The notes: generated by a model not told the origin, from the letters alone. Shown: positions 1-6,298, numbered from the stretch's first letter. The stretch is 7,291 nt of DNA from Elusimicrobiota bacterium (GCA_031282945.1 JAITCX010000237.1:1-7291), one strand, 5' to 3'. Made by a program: numbers and translations.

Positions 1-27
1 AGTACAAATGCTAATGTAACGAAGTAA
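1..27 (+). CDS. C-terminal tail of an upstream gene, possibly rplX (ribosomal protein L24), partial
   Basis: Reading from base 1 gives eight codons (Ser-Thr-Asn-Ala-Asn-Val-Thr-Lys) and then TAA at 25-27. Of the three forward frames this stays open longest; the other two stop at 14 and 19. In the standard spc operon the gene just before rplE is rplX (L24), so position alone suggests an L24 tail. Eight residues hold no diagnostic motif, and one of the other two frames could be the real one. The identity is inferred only from conserved gene order. Confidence 0.35.
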   Translation, partial: STNANVTK

Positions 28-61
28 AAAATACGCAAACAACGGACAAAGGAAATTAATA

Positions 62-613
62 ATGAAACAACCTCGTTTAAAAAAAATTTATCAGGACAAA
101 GTTGTAAAGAGCTTGCAGGAAAAGTTTAAGTTTAGCAATGTCAATGAAGTGCCCAAGCTTACAAAAGTTGTAGTTAATGTGGGGCTTTCAGAAGCTAAAG
201 ACAATATCAAAGTTTTGGATATTGCAAATGAGGAGATTGCCGCAATTACAGGCCAAAAACCTCTTGTCTGCAGAGCAAAACATTCTGTCTCAAACTTCAA
301 AATTCGTGAGGGCATGCCGATAGGCATTAAAGTTACTTTGAGAGCGGCAATGATGTATGAATTTCTGGATAGGCTTATAAATGTCGCCATTCCGCGCATA
401 AGAGATTTTAGAGGCATAGAGCCGAAAGGTTTTGACGGGCGCGGCAATTTTAATTTGGGACTTACCGAACAATATATATTTCCAGAAATAAATGTAGAGA
501 AATCCGATAAGGCAAGAGGAATGAACATTACAATTGTTACCACTGCCGGACAAAATGATCATGCCTTGGCTTTACTGGAAGGATTAGGAATGCCTTTTAG
601 AAAAAGAAATTAG
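62..613 (+). CDS. rplE: 50S ribosomal protein L5
   Basis: L5 binds 5S rRNA and is part of the central protuberance of the large subunit, next to L18, which is also encoded in this window. The 183-aa product has the family hallmarks in order: the VPKLTKVVVNVGL segment (residues 30-42), ITGQKP (62-67), the basic SVSNFKIREGMPIG stretch (75-88), PRIRDFRG (111-118), GRGNFNLGLTEQ (127-138) and the C-terminal MNITIVTTA strand. Length is close to the usual ~180 aa. The ATG at 62 follows an AAAGGA Shine-Dalgarno at 48-53 with 8 bases between, and the N-terminus (MKQPRLKKIYQDKVV) looks like a normal L5 start. It is the first complete gene in the window, followed 28 bases later by rpsZ. No defects are visible. 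Identification is secure. Confidence 0.98.
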   Translation: MKQPRLKKIYQDKVVKSLQEKFKFSNVNEVPKLTKVVVNVGLSEAKDNIKVLDIANEEIAAITGQKPLVCRAKHSVSNFKIREGMPIGIKVTLRAAMMYEFLDRLINVAIPRIRDFRGIEPKGFDGRGNFNLGLTEQYIFPEINVEKSDKARGMNITIVTTAGQNDHALALLEGLGMPFRKRN

Positions 614-641
614 GCAATAAAAATAAAATAGAGGGATATTT

Positions 642-827
642 ATGGCAACAACTGCAGCCGAAGCAAAAATGCGCAAAACGCAAAAGTTTTCAACCCGTTT
701 TAGAAACAGATGCCGTCTGTGCGGCAGACCCAGAGGTTTTTATAGAGATTTTGGTTTGTGCAGGATATGTTTAAGAAAATTGGCGCATAATGGCGAAATA
801 CCGGGCGTCACAAAGTCAAGTTGGTAA
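642..827 (+). CDS. rpsZ: 30S ribosomal protein S14, zinc-binding (type Z) short form
   Basis: S14 sits in the head of the small subunit near S3, S10 and S19 and contacts 16S rRNA. This 61-aa protein is the short form. It carries a complete zinc knuckle, Cys24-x2-Cys27 and Cys40-x2-Cys43, within CRLCGRPRGFYRDFGLCRIC, and ends in the family signature IPGVTKSSW. The longer (~100 aa) zinc-free S14 lacks these cysteines. Whether a zinc-free paralogue exists elsewhere in the genome cannot be seen here. The N-terminus is slightly unusual for the short form (MATTAAEAKMRKTQKF, Ala/Thr-rich before the basic part). GAGGG at 631-635, six bases before the ATG, supports the start. The symbol rpsN is also used for this gene. 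It lies between rplE and rpsH, the normal position. Confidence 0.97.
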   Translation: MATTAAEAKMRKTQKFSTRFRNRCRLCGRPRGFYRDFGLCRICLRKLAHNGEIPGVTKSSW

Positions 828-854
828 AATTTTTTAAAAGAGGTTAATATTAAG

Positions 855-1250
855 ATGATCACAGATCCTATATCAGATATGTTTGCGCGCATTCGCAATG
901 CAAATGCAAAATTGCATGAAAAGGTGGATATTCCATCCTCAAAAATTAAAGTTGAAATAGTAAAAATTTTAAAAGAGGAAGGATATATCTCAAACTTTAA
1001 AAACATTGAATTTCACAAAAACGATATTTTGAGAGTTTATCTCAAATATTTGCCAAGCGGGAAATCCGCCTTGACTGGCATAAAGAGAGTTTCAAAATCC
1101 AGCTTGAGAGTTTATAAAGGTTATGAGGAAATGCCTAAAACTTTAGACGGGCTTGGAATTACAATTGTTTCAACCTCTAAAGGCCTCTTGACCGATAAAA
1201 AGGCAAAACAGGAAAAGCTTGGCGGGGAAATTATAGGTTTGGTGTGGTAA
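855..1250 (+). CDS. rpsH: 30S ribosomal protein S8
   Basis: S8 is a primary 16S rRNA-binding protein of the central domain. In E. coli it is also the translational repressor of the spc operon; whether it does so here is unknown. The 131-aa product has the usual two-domain pattern: N-terminal TDPISDMFARIRNA (residues 3-16) and IPSSKIK (26-32), then the C-terminal half with IKRVSKSSLRVY (76-87), LGITIVSTSKGLLTDKKA (100-117) and the terminal GGEIIGLVW. The STSKG(L/I)xTD loop is the core rRNA-binding motif of the family. The ATG at 855 is preceded by AAAAGAGG at 836-843, with a slightly long 11-base spacer. Length matches the family (about 130 aa). I saw no obvious copy of the S8 rRNA-binding helix ahead of rplE within the 61 bases available. 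Confidence 0.98.
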   Translation: MITDPISDMFARIRNANAKLHEKVDIPSSKIKVEIVKILKEEGYISNFKNIEFHKNDILRVYLKYLPSGKSALTGIKRVSKSSLRVYKGYEEMPKTLDGLGITIVSTSKGLLTDKKAKQEKLGGEIIGLVW

Positions 1251-1274
1251 AATATTAATCAAAGGATATATCAG

Positions 1275-1838
1275 ATGAGCAGACTAGGAAAAAAACCAGT
1301 TCAACTTTCAGAGAAAGTAAAGGCAAATTTTAAGGACGGCATCCTTGAAATTTCAGGGCCAAATGGGAAACTTTTGCAGCGTGTAGATGAAGGGATTGCT
1401 GTAAAGATTGACGGCAATAATTTGCTTTTTGAGCAGCTCGGCGACAGCCGCAAACACAATATTTTGCAGGGTCTATACAGAGGGCTTGCAAACAATATGG
1501 TTATCGGCGTAACCGAGGGCTTTAAAAAAGAATTGGAGTTGGTCGGGCTCGGCTATAAAGCAAATATAGAGGGCGGAAAAAACTTGGTGATGAGCGTCGG
1601 GTTTTCCCATACCGTTACCGTGGAAATTCCGCAAACTTTAAAAGTTGCAACTTCCATTACCCCAGATAAAAATACCTTGGTGAGCATTTCAGGAATAGAT
1701 AAATATGAAGTCGGCGCTTTTGCCGCAAAAGTCCGCGCCGTTAAGCCTCCTGAACCTTATAAAGGGTTTGGAATTAGATATGTCGGCGAACATATTATAA
1801 GAAAAGCTGGAAAAGCGGCGGCTGGAAGTAAAAAATAA
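1275..1838 (+). CDS. rplF: 50S ribosomal protein L6
   Basis: L6 binds 23S rRNA near the sarcin-ricin loop and the factor-binding site of the large subunit. The 187-aa protein shows the normal duplicated-domain architecture. The N-terminal domain begins MSRLGKKPVQLSEKV with GPNGKL at 29-33. The second domain contains LVGLGYKA (89-96), VGFSH (108-112), the ISGIDKYEVGAFAAKVRA region (138-155), then PPEPYKGFGIRY (158-169) and RKAGK (176-180). The penultimate motif is normally PPEPYKGKGIRY; here position 165 is Phe (codon TTT at 1767-1769) instead of the usual Lys. The start ATG at 1275 has AAAGGA at 1261-1266, 8 bases upstream. It follows rpsH by 24 bases. Identification is secure; the Phe is the only oddity. 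Confidence 0.98.
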   Translation: MSRLGKKPVQLSEKVKANFKDGILEISGPNGKLLQRVDEGIAVKIDGNNLLFEQLGDSRKHNILQGLYRGLANNMVIGVTEGFKKELELVGLGYKANIEGGKNLVMSVGFSHTVTVEIPQTLKVATSITPDKNTLVSISGIDKYEVGAFAAKVRAVKPPEPYKGFGIRYVGEHIIRKAGKAAAGSKK

Positions 1839-1847
1839 ATTTTATAA

Positions 1848-1866
1848 GCAAGAATAAAAGTCTTGC
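1848..1866 (+). other. Small inverted repeat between rplF and rplR
   Basis: GCAAGA (1848-1853) and TCTTGC (1861-1866) are perfect inverted repeats flanking a 7-base A-rich loop. TTTT (1840-1843) and AAAA (1867-1870) could extend the stem across a 4-base bulge. It lies just ahead of the rplR Shine-Dalgarno site (AGGGG at 1872-1876). The stem is short and has no following T-run, so it is not a convincing terminator. It could be a weak RNA structure affecting rplR translation, or chance in AT-rich sequence. Confidence 0.3.
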
Positions 1867-1881
1867 AAAACAGGGGCAAAA

Positions 1882-2241
1882 ATGAAAGGGTCAAGAGAAA
1901 GATTTAAGTATAGAGTAAAAAGAGTTAGAAACAAAATTAAAGGGACGGCGGAGAGTCCGCGTTTGAGCGTTCATAGAGGCCATAAACATATTTATGCGCA
2001 AATAATTGATGACGGCAAAGGCATAACTTTAGCTGCCGCTTCAACGCTTGAACAACCGCTTAAAACAACCTTAAAGGTGTTTGATACGGTGGCGGCCGCA
2101 GAAGCTGTGGGCGGTTTAATTGCCAAAAAGGCAATTGAAAAAGGTATAAAGAAAGTTGTTTTTGATCGCAGAGGTTATGCTTATTTAGGAAAAGTTAAGG
2201 CATTGGCGGATGCGGCAAGAGCAGGCGGATTGCAATTTTAG
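1882..2241 (+). CDS. rplR: 50S ribosomal protein L18
   Basis: L18 works with L5 to anchor 5S rRNA in the central protuberance. The 119-aa protein has a basic N-terminus (MKGSRERFKYRVKRVRNKIKGT), then the family signature PRLSVHRGHKHIYAQIIDD (residues 26-44), a helix containing AAAEAVGGLIAKKAIEKGIK, and the C-terminal core VVFDRRGYAYLGKVKALADA ending AARAGGLQF. The usual FDRGGY motif reads FDRRGY here. Length matches the family (~115-120 aa). The ATG at 1882 has AGGGG at 1872-1876, five bases upstream. The 43-base gap after rplF is longer than most in this operon and contains the inverted repeat at 1848-1866. No other oddity is visible and the identification is secure. Confidence 0.98.
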   Translation: MKGSRERFKYRVKRVRNKIKGTAESPRLSVHRGHKHIYAQIIDDGKGITLAAASTLEQPLKTTLKVFDTVAAAEAVGGLIAKKAIEKGIKKVVFDRRGYAYLGKVKALADAARAGGLQF

Positions 2242-2249
2242 TTTTCATT

Positions 2250-2254
2250 GGAGG
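2250..2254 (+). promoter_or_regulatory. Shine-Dalgarno site that fixes the UUG start of rpsE
   Basis: GGAGG lies five bases before the TTG at 2260. An earlier in-frame TTG at 2248 overlaps this site and has no purine-rich sequence ahead of it (the preceding bases are TTTTCA). The downstream TTG is therefore the likely initiator, shortening the longest possible reading by four residues. Confidence 0.85.
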
Positions 2255-2259
2255 ATAAG

Positions 2260-2766
2260 TTGGCTGAACATCAAGCAAGAAAACAACAAAATGAAAGCGG
2301 TTTGAAAGAAACAGTTGTCGCTGTCAACAGAGTTGCCAAAGTTGTCAAAGGCGGTAAGAGATTTTCTTTTAATGCTTTAGTTGTAGTAGGAGACGGAGCG
2401 GGAAAAGTTGGATGCGGGCTCGGCAAGGCAAATGAAGTTCAAGCCGCAATAAAAAAGGGAACGGCGCAGGCCGCCAAAAATTTGGTGTCGGTGCAGTTAA
2501 AAAACAGCACAATCCCTCATGAAATAACAGGCATTGCGGGTTCGGGCAAGGTTTTTCTTAAACCTGCGGCTCCCGGAACCGGCGTTATTGCAGGCGGAGC
2601 GGTGAGAGCTGTTTTGGAGTCTGTTGGGATAAAAGACATTCTCTCAAAATCTTTGCGCTCCTCAAACGCTTTTAATGTCGTATATGCGACGCTAGAGGCT
2701 TTAAAAGAGCTGAGAACAAAAGAGGAAGTGGCGAAAATTAGAAATAAAGAGGTTGCCCAAATATGA
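2260..2766 (+). CDS. rpsE: 30S ribosomal protein S5, UUG start
   Basis: S5 lies at the small-subunit mRNA entry side near S4 and S8 and affects decoding accuracy. The product is 168 aa when started at TTG 2260, a choice set by GGAGG five bases upstream. Starting at TTG 2248 would add four residues without a ribosome site. The N-terminal dsRNA-binding-like domain carries VVAVNRVAKVVKGGKRFSFNALVVVGD in pieces from residue 19 to 45, followed by VGCGLGKANEV (50-60). The C-terminal domain has IPHEITG (85-91), GSGKVFLKPAAPGTGVIAGG (94-113) and VRAVLESVGIKDI. The VKGG loop, where spectinomycin-resistance changes occur in E. coli, looks wild-type. No in-frame ATG precedes the conserved domain, so a non-ATG start is needed. 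Its TGA stop overlaps the rplO ATG by four bases (ATGA). Confidence 0.97.
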   Translation: MAEHQARKQQNESGLKETVVAVNRVAKVVKGGKRFSFNALVVVGDGAGKVGCGLGKANEVQAAIKKGTAQAAKNLVSVQLKNSTIPHEITGIAGSGKVFLKPAAPGTGVIAGGAVRAVLESVGIKDILSKSLRSSNAFNVVYATLEALKELRTKEEVAKIRNKEVAQI

Positions 2767-3221
2767 TAGGTTTAAATAATTTAAAACCAGCCAGAGGCTC
2801 TAAACACAGAAAGAAAATTGTAGGACGCGGATATGGGTCTGGGCATGGACGCACAGCTACAAGAGGTACAAAAGGGCAGAAATCTAGATCGGGAGACGGC
2901 ACTAAAAAAGTAGGATTTGAAGGCGGGCAGAGTCCAATTTCCCGCAGAATTCCTAAACGCGGTTTTACAAACGGTCCATTTAGAAAAATTTACGCTGTAG
3001 TAAATTTAGATCAATTAAATAACTTTGAACAAGGACTAGAAATTACGCCTGCTTTGTTGAAACAAAAAGGTTTGGTTTCGCAGTCTAAGTTTGTAAAAAT
3101 TTTAGGCAATGGAAAATTGGAAAAACCTTTGAATTTTAAAGGTTTGGTTTTTTCTAAAACGGCGGCCGATAAAGCTAAACAAGCGGGCGCCTCAATTGAA
3201 GCGATTTCTAAAAAAAATTAA
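2763..3221 (+). CDS. rplO: 50S ribosomal protein L15
   Basis: L15 is a late-assembly large-subunit protein with a long, glycine- and lysine-rich N-terminal extension reaching into 23S rRNA. The 152-aa product begins MIGLNNLKPARGSKHRKK and shows the extension signature GRGYGSGHGRTATRG with TKGQKSRSG (residues 21-44) and FEGGQSPISRRIPKRGF (52-68). The globular C-terminal part ends with a Lys/Ala-rich segment. The ATG overlaps the rpsE stop (ATGA at 2763-2766). AAAGAGG at 2746-2752, inside the rpsE end, lies 10 bases upstream, so both coupling and direct initiation are possible. In many bacteria rpmD (L30) sits between rpsE and rplO; here the overlap leaves no room for it. Length is normal (~145-155 aa). 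Identification is secure. Confidence 0.98.
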   Translation: MIGLNNLKPARGSKHRKKIVGRGYGSGHGRTATRGTKGQKSRSGDGTKKVGFEGGQSPISRRIPKRGFTNGPFRKIYAVVNLDQLNNFEQGLEITPALLKQKGLVSQSKFVKILGNGKLEKPLNFKGLVFSKTAADKAKQAGASIEAISKKN

Positions 3222-3250
3222 AAGTTTAATGCCAAAGAGGATATTATAAT

Positions 3251-4597
3251 ATGTTTAAGTCATTTGCAGATATTTTCAGAATTCCAGAGTTAAAAAAGCG
3301 CGTGCTTTTTACTTTGGCGATAATTGTAGCCTACAGAATAGGCGCTACAATTCCAGTTCCGGGCATAAATGCCGAGGCCGTAAGAGCGTTATTTGCGGCA
3401 AACAGCAATGGACTTTTGGGATTTCTGGATATGTTTTCAGGCGGGGCGTTAAACAGAATGTCCATTTTTTCGATGGGCATTATGCCTTATATCAATGCTT
3501 CAATTATCATGAGTTTGGTGCAAGGCGCGCATGTAATTCCCTATTTGGACAGGCTTTCTAAAGAAGGCGATCAGGGCAGAAAAAAGATAACGCAGATTAC
3601 GCGCTATGCAACTTTAATTTTAGCTACGATTCAGTCTTTTGGTTTGACTATGGCAATTAGCAAAATGCCCAGCGTCCCCGGAGCGGGTCCTATAGTTATA
3701 GACCCAAGCGGAGCATGGTTAGTGATGACTATCGTGACGCTTGTGACGGGAACGGCTTTAATTATGTGGCTTGGCGAGCAAGTCACCGAGCGCGGCGTTG
3801 GAAACGGCATTTCTCTAATTATTTTTGCGGGCATCATTGAAAGGCTGCCGAGCGCAATTATCGGTTTGATAAGATTGATACAGTTGGACGAATTCTCGCT
3901 ATTTTCCGCTTTGGCGCTGGTGGTTTTGGTTTTGGCTGTTTTATTGGCGGTGGTTTGGGTTGAGACGGCGCAGAGGAAAATTCCAATTCACTATGCAAAG
4001 AGGATGGTGGGCAGAAAAATGTACGGCGGCCAAAGTTCATTTTTGCCTATAAAAGTAGATCAATCGGGCGTTATTGCGGTTATCTTTTCAATTTCAATTC
4101 TTTCCGCCCCTCTAACTGTAGCGCAGTTTGCGCCGGAGCTGAGGATATTCGGTTTCCCAATAGCTGAAAAAATTTCCACTTGGTTAAATCAAGGTTCTAT
4201 ATCATATACTTTGATTTATGCCGCTTTGGTCATTTTCTTTTGCTATTTTTATAATGCGATATCCTTTAATCCAAAAGACATTGCGGACAATATGAAAAAG
4301 TCCGGCGGTTTTATTCCGGGCATAAGGCCGGGCGAGCCGACTGCGGCTTATATTCAAAAAGTTTTGGAGAGAATAACTTTAGGCGGGGCGATTTTTGTGG
4401 CATTGATTGCGGTTTTGCCTGATTATATGAGGCAGGTTTTGGCGGCTCCATTCTTTTTCGGCGGAACGTCCCTGCTGATTGTTGTGGGCGTTTCTTTGGA
4501 CACTATAGGACAGGTTGAATCTCACTTAATCATGCGTCATTATGAGGGATTTATGAAAGAAGGACGTATAAAGGGCAGATGGTTTAATGTAAAATGA
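3251..4597 (+). CDS. secY: Protein translocase subunit SecY
   Basis: SecY is the channel-forming inner-membrane subunit of the SecYEG translocon, which exports or inserts proteins with SecA or the ribosome. The 448-aa product has the expected ten hydrophobic segments, roughly at residues 18-37, 72-92, 117-136, 155-175, 185-205, 216-237, 271-292, 318-337, 375-391 and 400-417. Signatures include IPVPGIN (34-40), the plug region LDMFSGGALNRMSIFSMGI (59-77), ERGVGNGISLIIFAGI (180-195), QRKIPIHYAKR (241-251), LPIKVDQSGVIAVIF (265-279), the cytosolic loop IPGIRPGEPT (355-364), whose Arg359 matches the arginine essential in E. coli SecY, and MRHYEGFMKEGRIKGR near the C-terminus. AAAGAGG at 3234-3240 supports the ATG at 3251. 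Its TGA stop overlaps the adk ATG by four bases. Location within the spc operon is standard. Confidence 0.98.
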   Translation: MFKSFADIFRIPELKKRVLFTLAIIVAYRIGATIPVPGINAEAVRALFAANSNGLLGFLDMFSGGALNRMSIFSMGIMPYINASIIMSLVQGAHVIPYLDRLSKEGDQGRKKITQITRYATLILATIQSFGLTMAISKMPSVPGAGPIVIDPSGAWLVMTIVTLVTGTALIMWLGEQVTERGVGNGISLIIFAGIIERLPSAIIGLIRLIQLDEFSLFSALALVVLVLAVLLAVVWVETAQRKIPIHYAKRMVGRKMYGGQSSFLPIKVDQSGVIAVIFSISILSAPLTVAQFAPELRIFGFPIAEKISTWLNQGSISYTLIYAALVIFFCYFYNAISFNPKDIADNMKKSGGFIPGIRPGEPTAAYIQKVLERITLGGAIFVALIAVLPDYMRQVLAAPFFFGGTSLLIVVGVSLDTIGQVESHLIMRHYEGFMKEGRIKGRWFNVK

Positions 4598-5247
4598 CAA
4601 AAAATAATTATATATTGTTGGGCGCTCCGGGCGCAGGAAAAGGCACGCAGGCAAAAAATATTATTGAGAAGTTTCATCTGGTGCATTTATCTACAGGCGA
4701 TATGTTTAGACAAGCTAAAGATTCCGATCCTGAAATTGCAAAATCTTTGCAGCAGGGAACGCTTATTTCGGATTTCCTTGTAGTAAATATGGTAAAAAAG
4801 AGATTGGAAAAACCCGATATAAAAGAATATGGTTTTTTATTGGACGGCTTTCCCAGAACGCTGCCTCAGGCGCAGGGTTTAGAAAAAGTTTTAAGCGATG
4901 ACAATTTAAAGATCAATGCAGTTTTTTGTATAGAAATAAGCAGAGAAGTTTCTATAAAAAGAATTGCAAATAGACGCGTTTGCGCTTGCGGAGCCAGCTA
5001 TCATTTAGAATTTCTGCCTCCCAAAGTCAGCGGAAAATGCGATTATTGCGGGGCGGATTTATTCCAACGTCCAGATGACAATGAAGCTACAGTTGTGCAG
5101 CGTTTGGAAGTTTATGAAAAGCAGACAAAACCTCTAATAGAATTCTATAAGAATTTAGGGTTGTTGGTGGAAATTGACGGCAGTCAAAAAGAGCCTGAAG
5201 TTTTTGCGCAAATTTGCAAATTTATAGCTGATCATCCAAATAAATAA
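4594..5247 (+). CDS. adk: Adenylate kinase, long form with zinc-type LID
   Basis: Adk is a cytoplasmic enzyme that converts ATP + AMP to 2 ADP. The 217-aa length and large LID mark the long bacterial form. Visible elements are the P-loop GAPGAGKGTQ (residues 10-19), the AMP-site STGDMFR (33-39), LLDGFPRT (82-89), and the LID containing Cys130, Cys132, Cys149 and Cys152, ending QRPDDNEATVVQRL with the catalytic-site arginines. Zinc-LID kinases usually show Cys-x2-Cys...Cys-x2-Cys; here the first pair is Cys-Ala-Cys, one residue shorter (codons 4981-4989). The start ATG overlaps the secY stop by four bases. The nearest AAGGG (4571-4575) is 18 bases away, too far for normal initiation, so translation is probably coupled to secY. 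The stop overlaps the map start by one base. Confidence 0.97.
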   Translation: MTKNNYILLGAPGAGKGTQAKNIIEKFHLVHLSTGDMFRQAKDSDPEIAKSLQQGTLISDFLVVNMVKKRLEKPDIKEYGFLLDGFPRTLPQAQGLEKVLSDDNLKINAVFCIEISREVSIKRIANRRVCACGASYHLEFLPPKVSGKCDYCGADLFQRPDDNEATVVQRLEVYEKQTKPLIEFYKNLGLLVEIDGSQKEPEVFAQICKFIADHPNK

Positions 5248-6026
5248 TGTTTAATTCCATAAAAGTAGAATTAAAAACCCAAAGAGAAATAGAAAAAATG
5301 CGCATTGCCGGCAAGCTTGTGGGGGAGATTTTAAATAGTTTGGAAACTTTTATAAAGCCGGGCATATCCACGCAAGATATAGAAGATTTTGTTTTAGCTC
5401 AAATTAAAGACGCTAAAATGGATGCGGCTTTTTTAGGTTATCCCAAAGGTTCGGCAAATCCTTTTCCATGCGCATGTTGTATTTCCATAAACGAGGAAGT
5501 TGTGCATGGCAGACCTAATCCAAATCGAAAATTGAAAGATGGCGATATAGTTTCTGTGGACACAGGGACGATTTATGACGGCTATTACGGCGATGCCGCA
5601 AAAACTTATGCTGTCGGTCAAATTTCGCAAGAGGCAAAGAAACTTTTAGCGGTAACAGAGCAAGCTTTAGAAAATGCTATAAAAATTGCTTTGCCCAATA
5701 ATAGGCTTGGAGACATCGGATGGACGGTGCAGACTACTGCAGAGGAAAATGGTTTTTCAGTGGTGAGAGACTACGGCGGACATGGCATCGGCAGAAATTT
5801 GCATGAAGATCCGCATATACAAAATTTTGGCAAAAAAAATACGGGCTTAAAACTTGAAGCGGGAATGGTTTTGGCAATTGAACCAATGTTAAACATTGGA
5901 ACATATAAAGTTAAAACTCTGGCGGACGGCTGGACGGTGGTAACCAAAGATTCAAGTTTAAGCGCTCATTTTGAACATACAATAGCTATTACAAAAGACG
6001 GTAACGAAGTTCTAACAAGGATGTGA
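5247..6026 (+). CDS. map: Methionine aminopeptidase, type I
   Basis: Map removes the initiator methionine from new proteins at the ribosome exit, using a two-metal centre. The 259-aa product has the pita-bread fold signatures: KTQREIEKMRIAG (residues 10-22), then all five metal ligands by family alignment, Asp105 (in VDTG), Asp116 (in GDAAKT), His179 (in GGHGIG), Glu212 (in AIEPM) and Glu243 (in HFEHT). His87 (in VVHG) matches the substrate-side histidine. The absence of a ~60-residue insert in the catalytic domain makes it type I. The segment before His87 reads NPFPCACCISINEEVVHG, with three cysteines (75, 77, 78) close together. The ATG shares one base with the adk stop (TAATG) and no Shine-Dalgarno is visible, so reinitiation after adk is likely. 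An alternative start at Met18 would remove conserved N-terminal residues and is disfavoured. Confidence 0.97.
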   Translation: MFNSIKVELKTQREIEKMRIAGKLVGEILNSLETFIKPGISTQDIEDFVLAQIKDAKMDAAFLGYPKGSANPFPCACCISINEEVVHGRPNPNRKLKDGDIVSVDTGTIYDGYYGDAAKTYAVGQISQEAKKLLAVTEQALENAIKIALPNNRLGDIGWTVQTTAEENGFSVVRDYGGHGIGRNLHEDPHIQNFGKKNTGLKLEAGMVLAIEPMLNIGTYKVKTLADGWTVVTKDSSLSAHFEHTIAITKDGNEVLTRM

Positions 6027-6027
6027 A

Positions 6028-6246
6028 ATGGCAAAAGAAGAAAAAATTGTAGTAGACGGTAAAATTTTGGAATCCCTGCCCAATGCAATGTTTAGAGTTG
6101 AAATTGATGGAGGGCATGAGGTTTTGTCGCATATATGCGGCAAAATGAGAATGCATTATATCAAAATATTGCCGGGCGATAAGGTGAAAGTTGAGCTCTC
6201 TCCTTATGATTTAACGCGCGGGCGCATAATCTATAGAGATAAATAG
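6028..6246 (+). CDS. infA: Translation initiation factor IF-1
   Basis: IF-1 binds the A site of the 30S subunit during initiation and assists IF-2 and IF-3. The 72-aa product is the exact usual length and is an OB-fold (S1-like) protein with the family signature almost unbroken: MAKEEKIVVDGKI, LPNAMFRVE (residues 17-25), HEVLSHICGKMRM (30-42) and the C-terminal LPGDKVKVELSPYDLTRGRI (48-67). The usual HISGKMRM has Cys at the Ser position. The ATG lies one base after the map stop, with AAGG at 6017-6020 seven bases upstream inside map, so it can be translated by coupling and by direct initiation. The TAG stop ends the tightly packed secY-adk-map-infA block. The next 106 bases are non-coding. 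Confidence 0.98.
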   Translation: MAKEEKIVVDGKILESLPNAMFRVEIDGGHEVLSHICGKMRMHYIKILPGDKVKVELSPYDLTRGRIIYRDK

Positions 6247-6258
6247 CGGCAGTCTCTG

Positions 6259-6298
6259 TAAAGATAATTATGCCAATTGCGCATTTAATTTATCTTTA
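6259..6298 (+). other. Imperfect hairpin in the infA-rpmJ intergenic gap
   Basis: The outer arms TAAAGATAA (6259-6267) and TTATCTTTA (6290-6298) are a perfect 9-base inverted repeat. Inside, ATGC (6270-6273) pairs with GCAT (6281-6284) around a 7-base loop, with an asymmetric internal loop (2 versus 5 bases) between the stems. It lies in the only gap over 100 bases in the window (6247-6352). No T-run follows the right arm, so it does not look like an intrinsic terminator on the + strand. I found no convincing -35/-10 pair in the gap. It may be an RNA structure for processing or control, or an AT-rich chance match. Confidence 0.45.

Noticed and set aside
91..562. Minus-strand open frames across rplE, one of 150 codons.
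   Set aside because: rplE on the + strand is certain; the antisense frames show no recognisable protein features.
3631..4040. Minus-strand open frames inside secY.
   Set aside because: They are antisense shadows of a well-conserved gene, with no start signals or recognisable domains.
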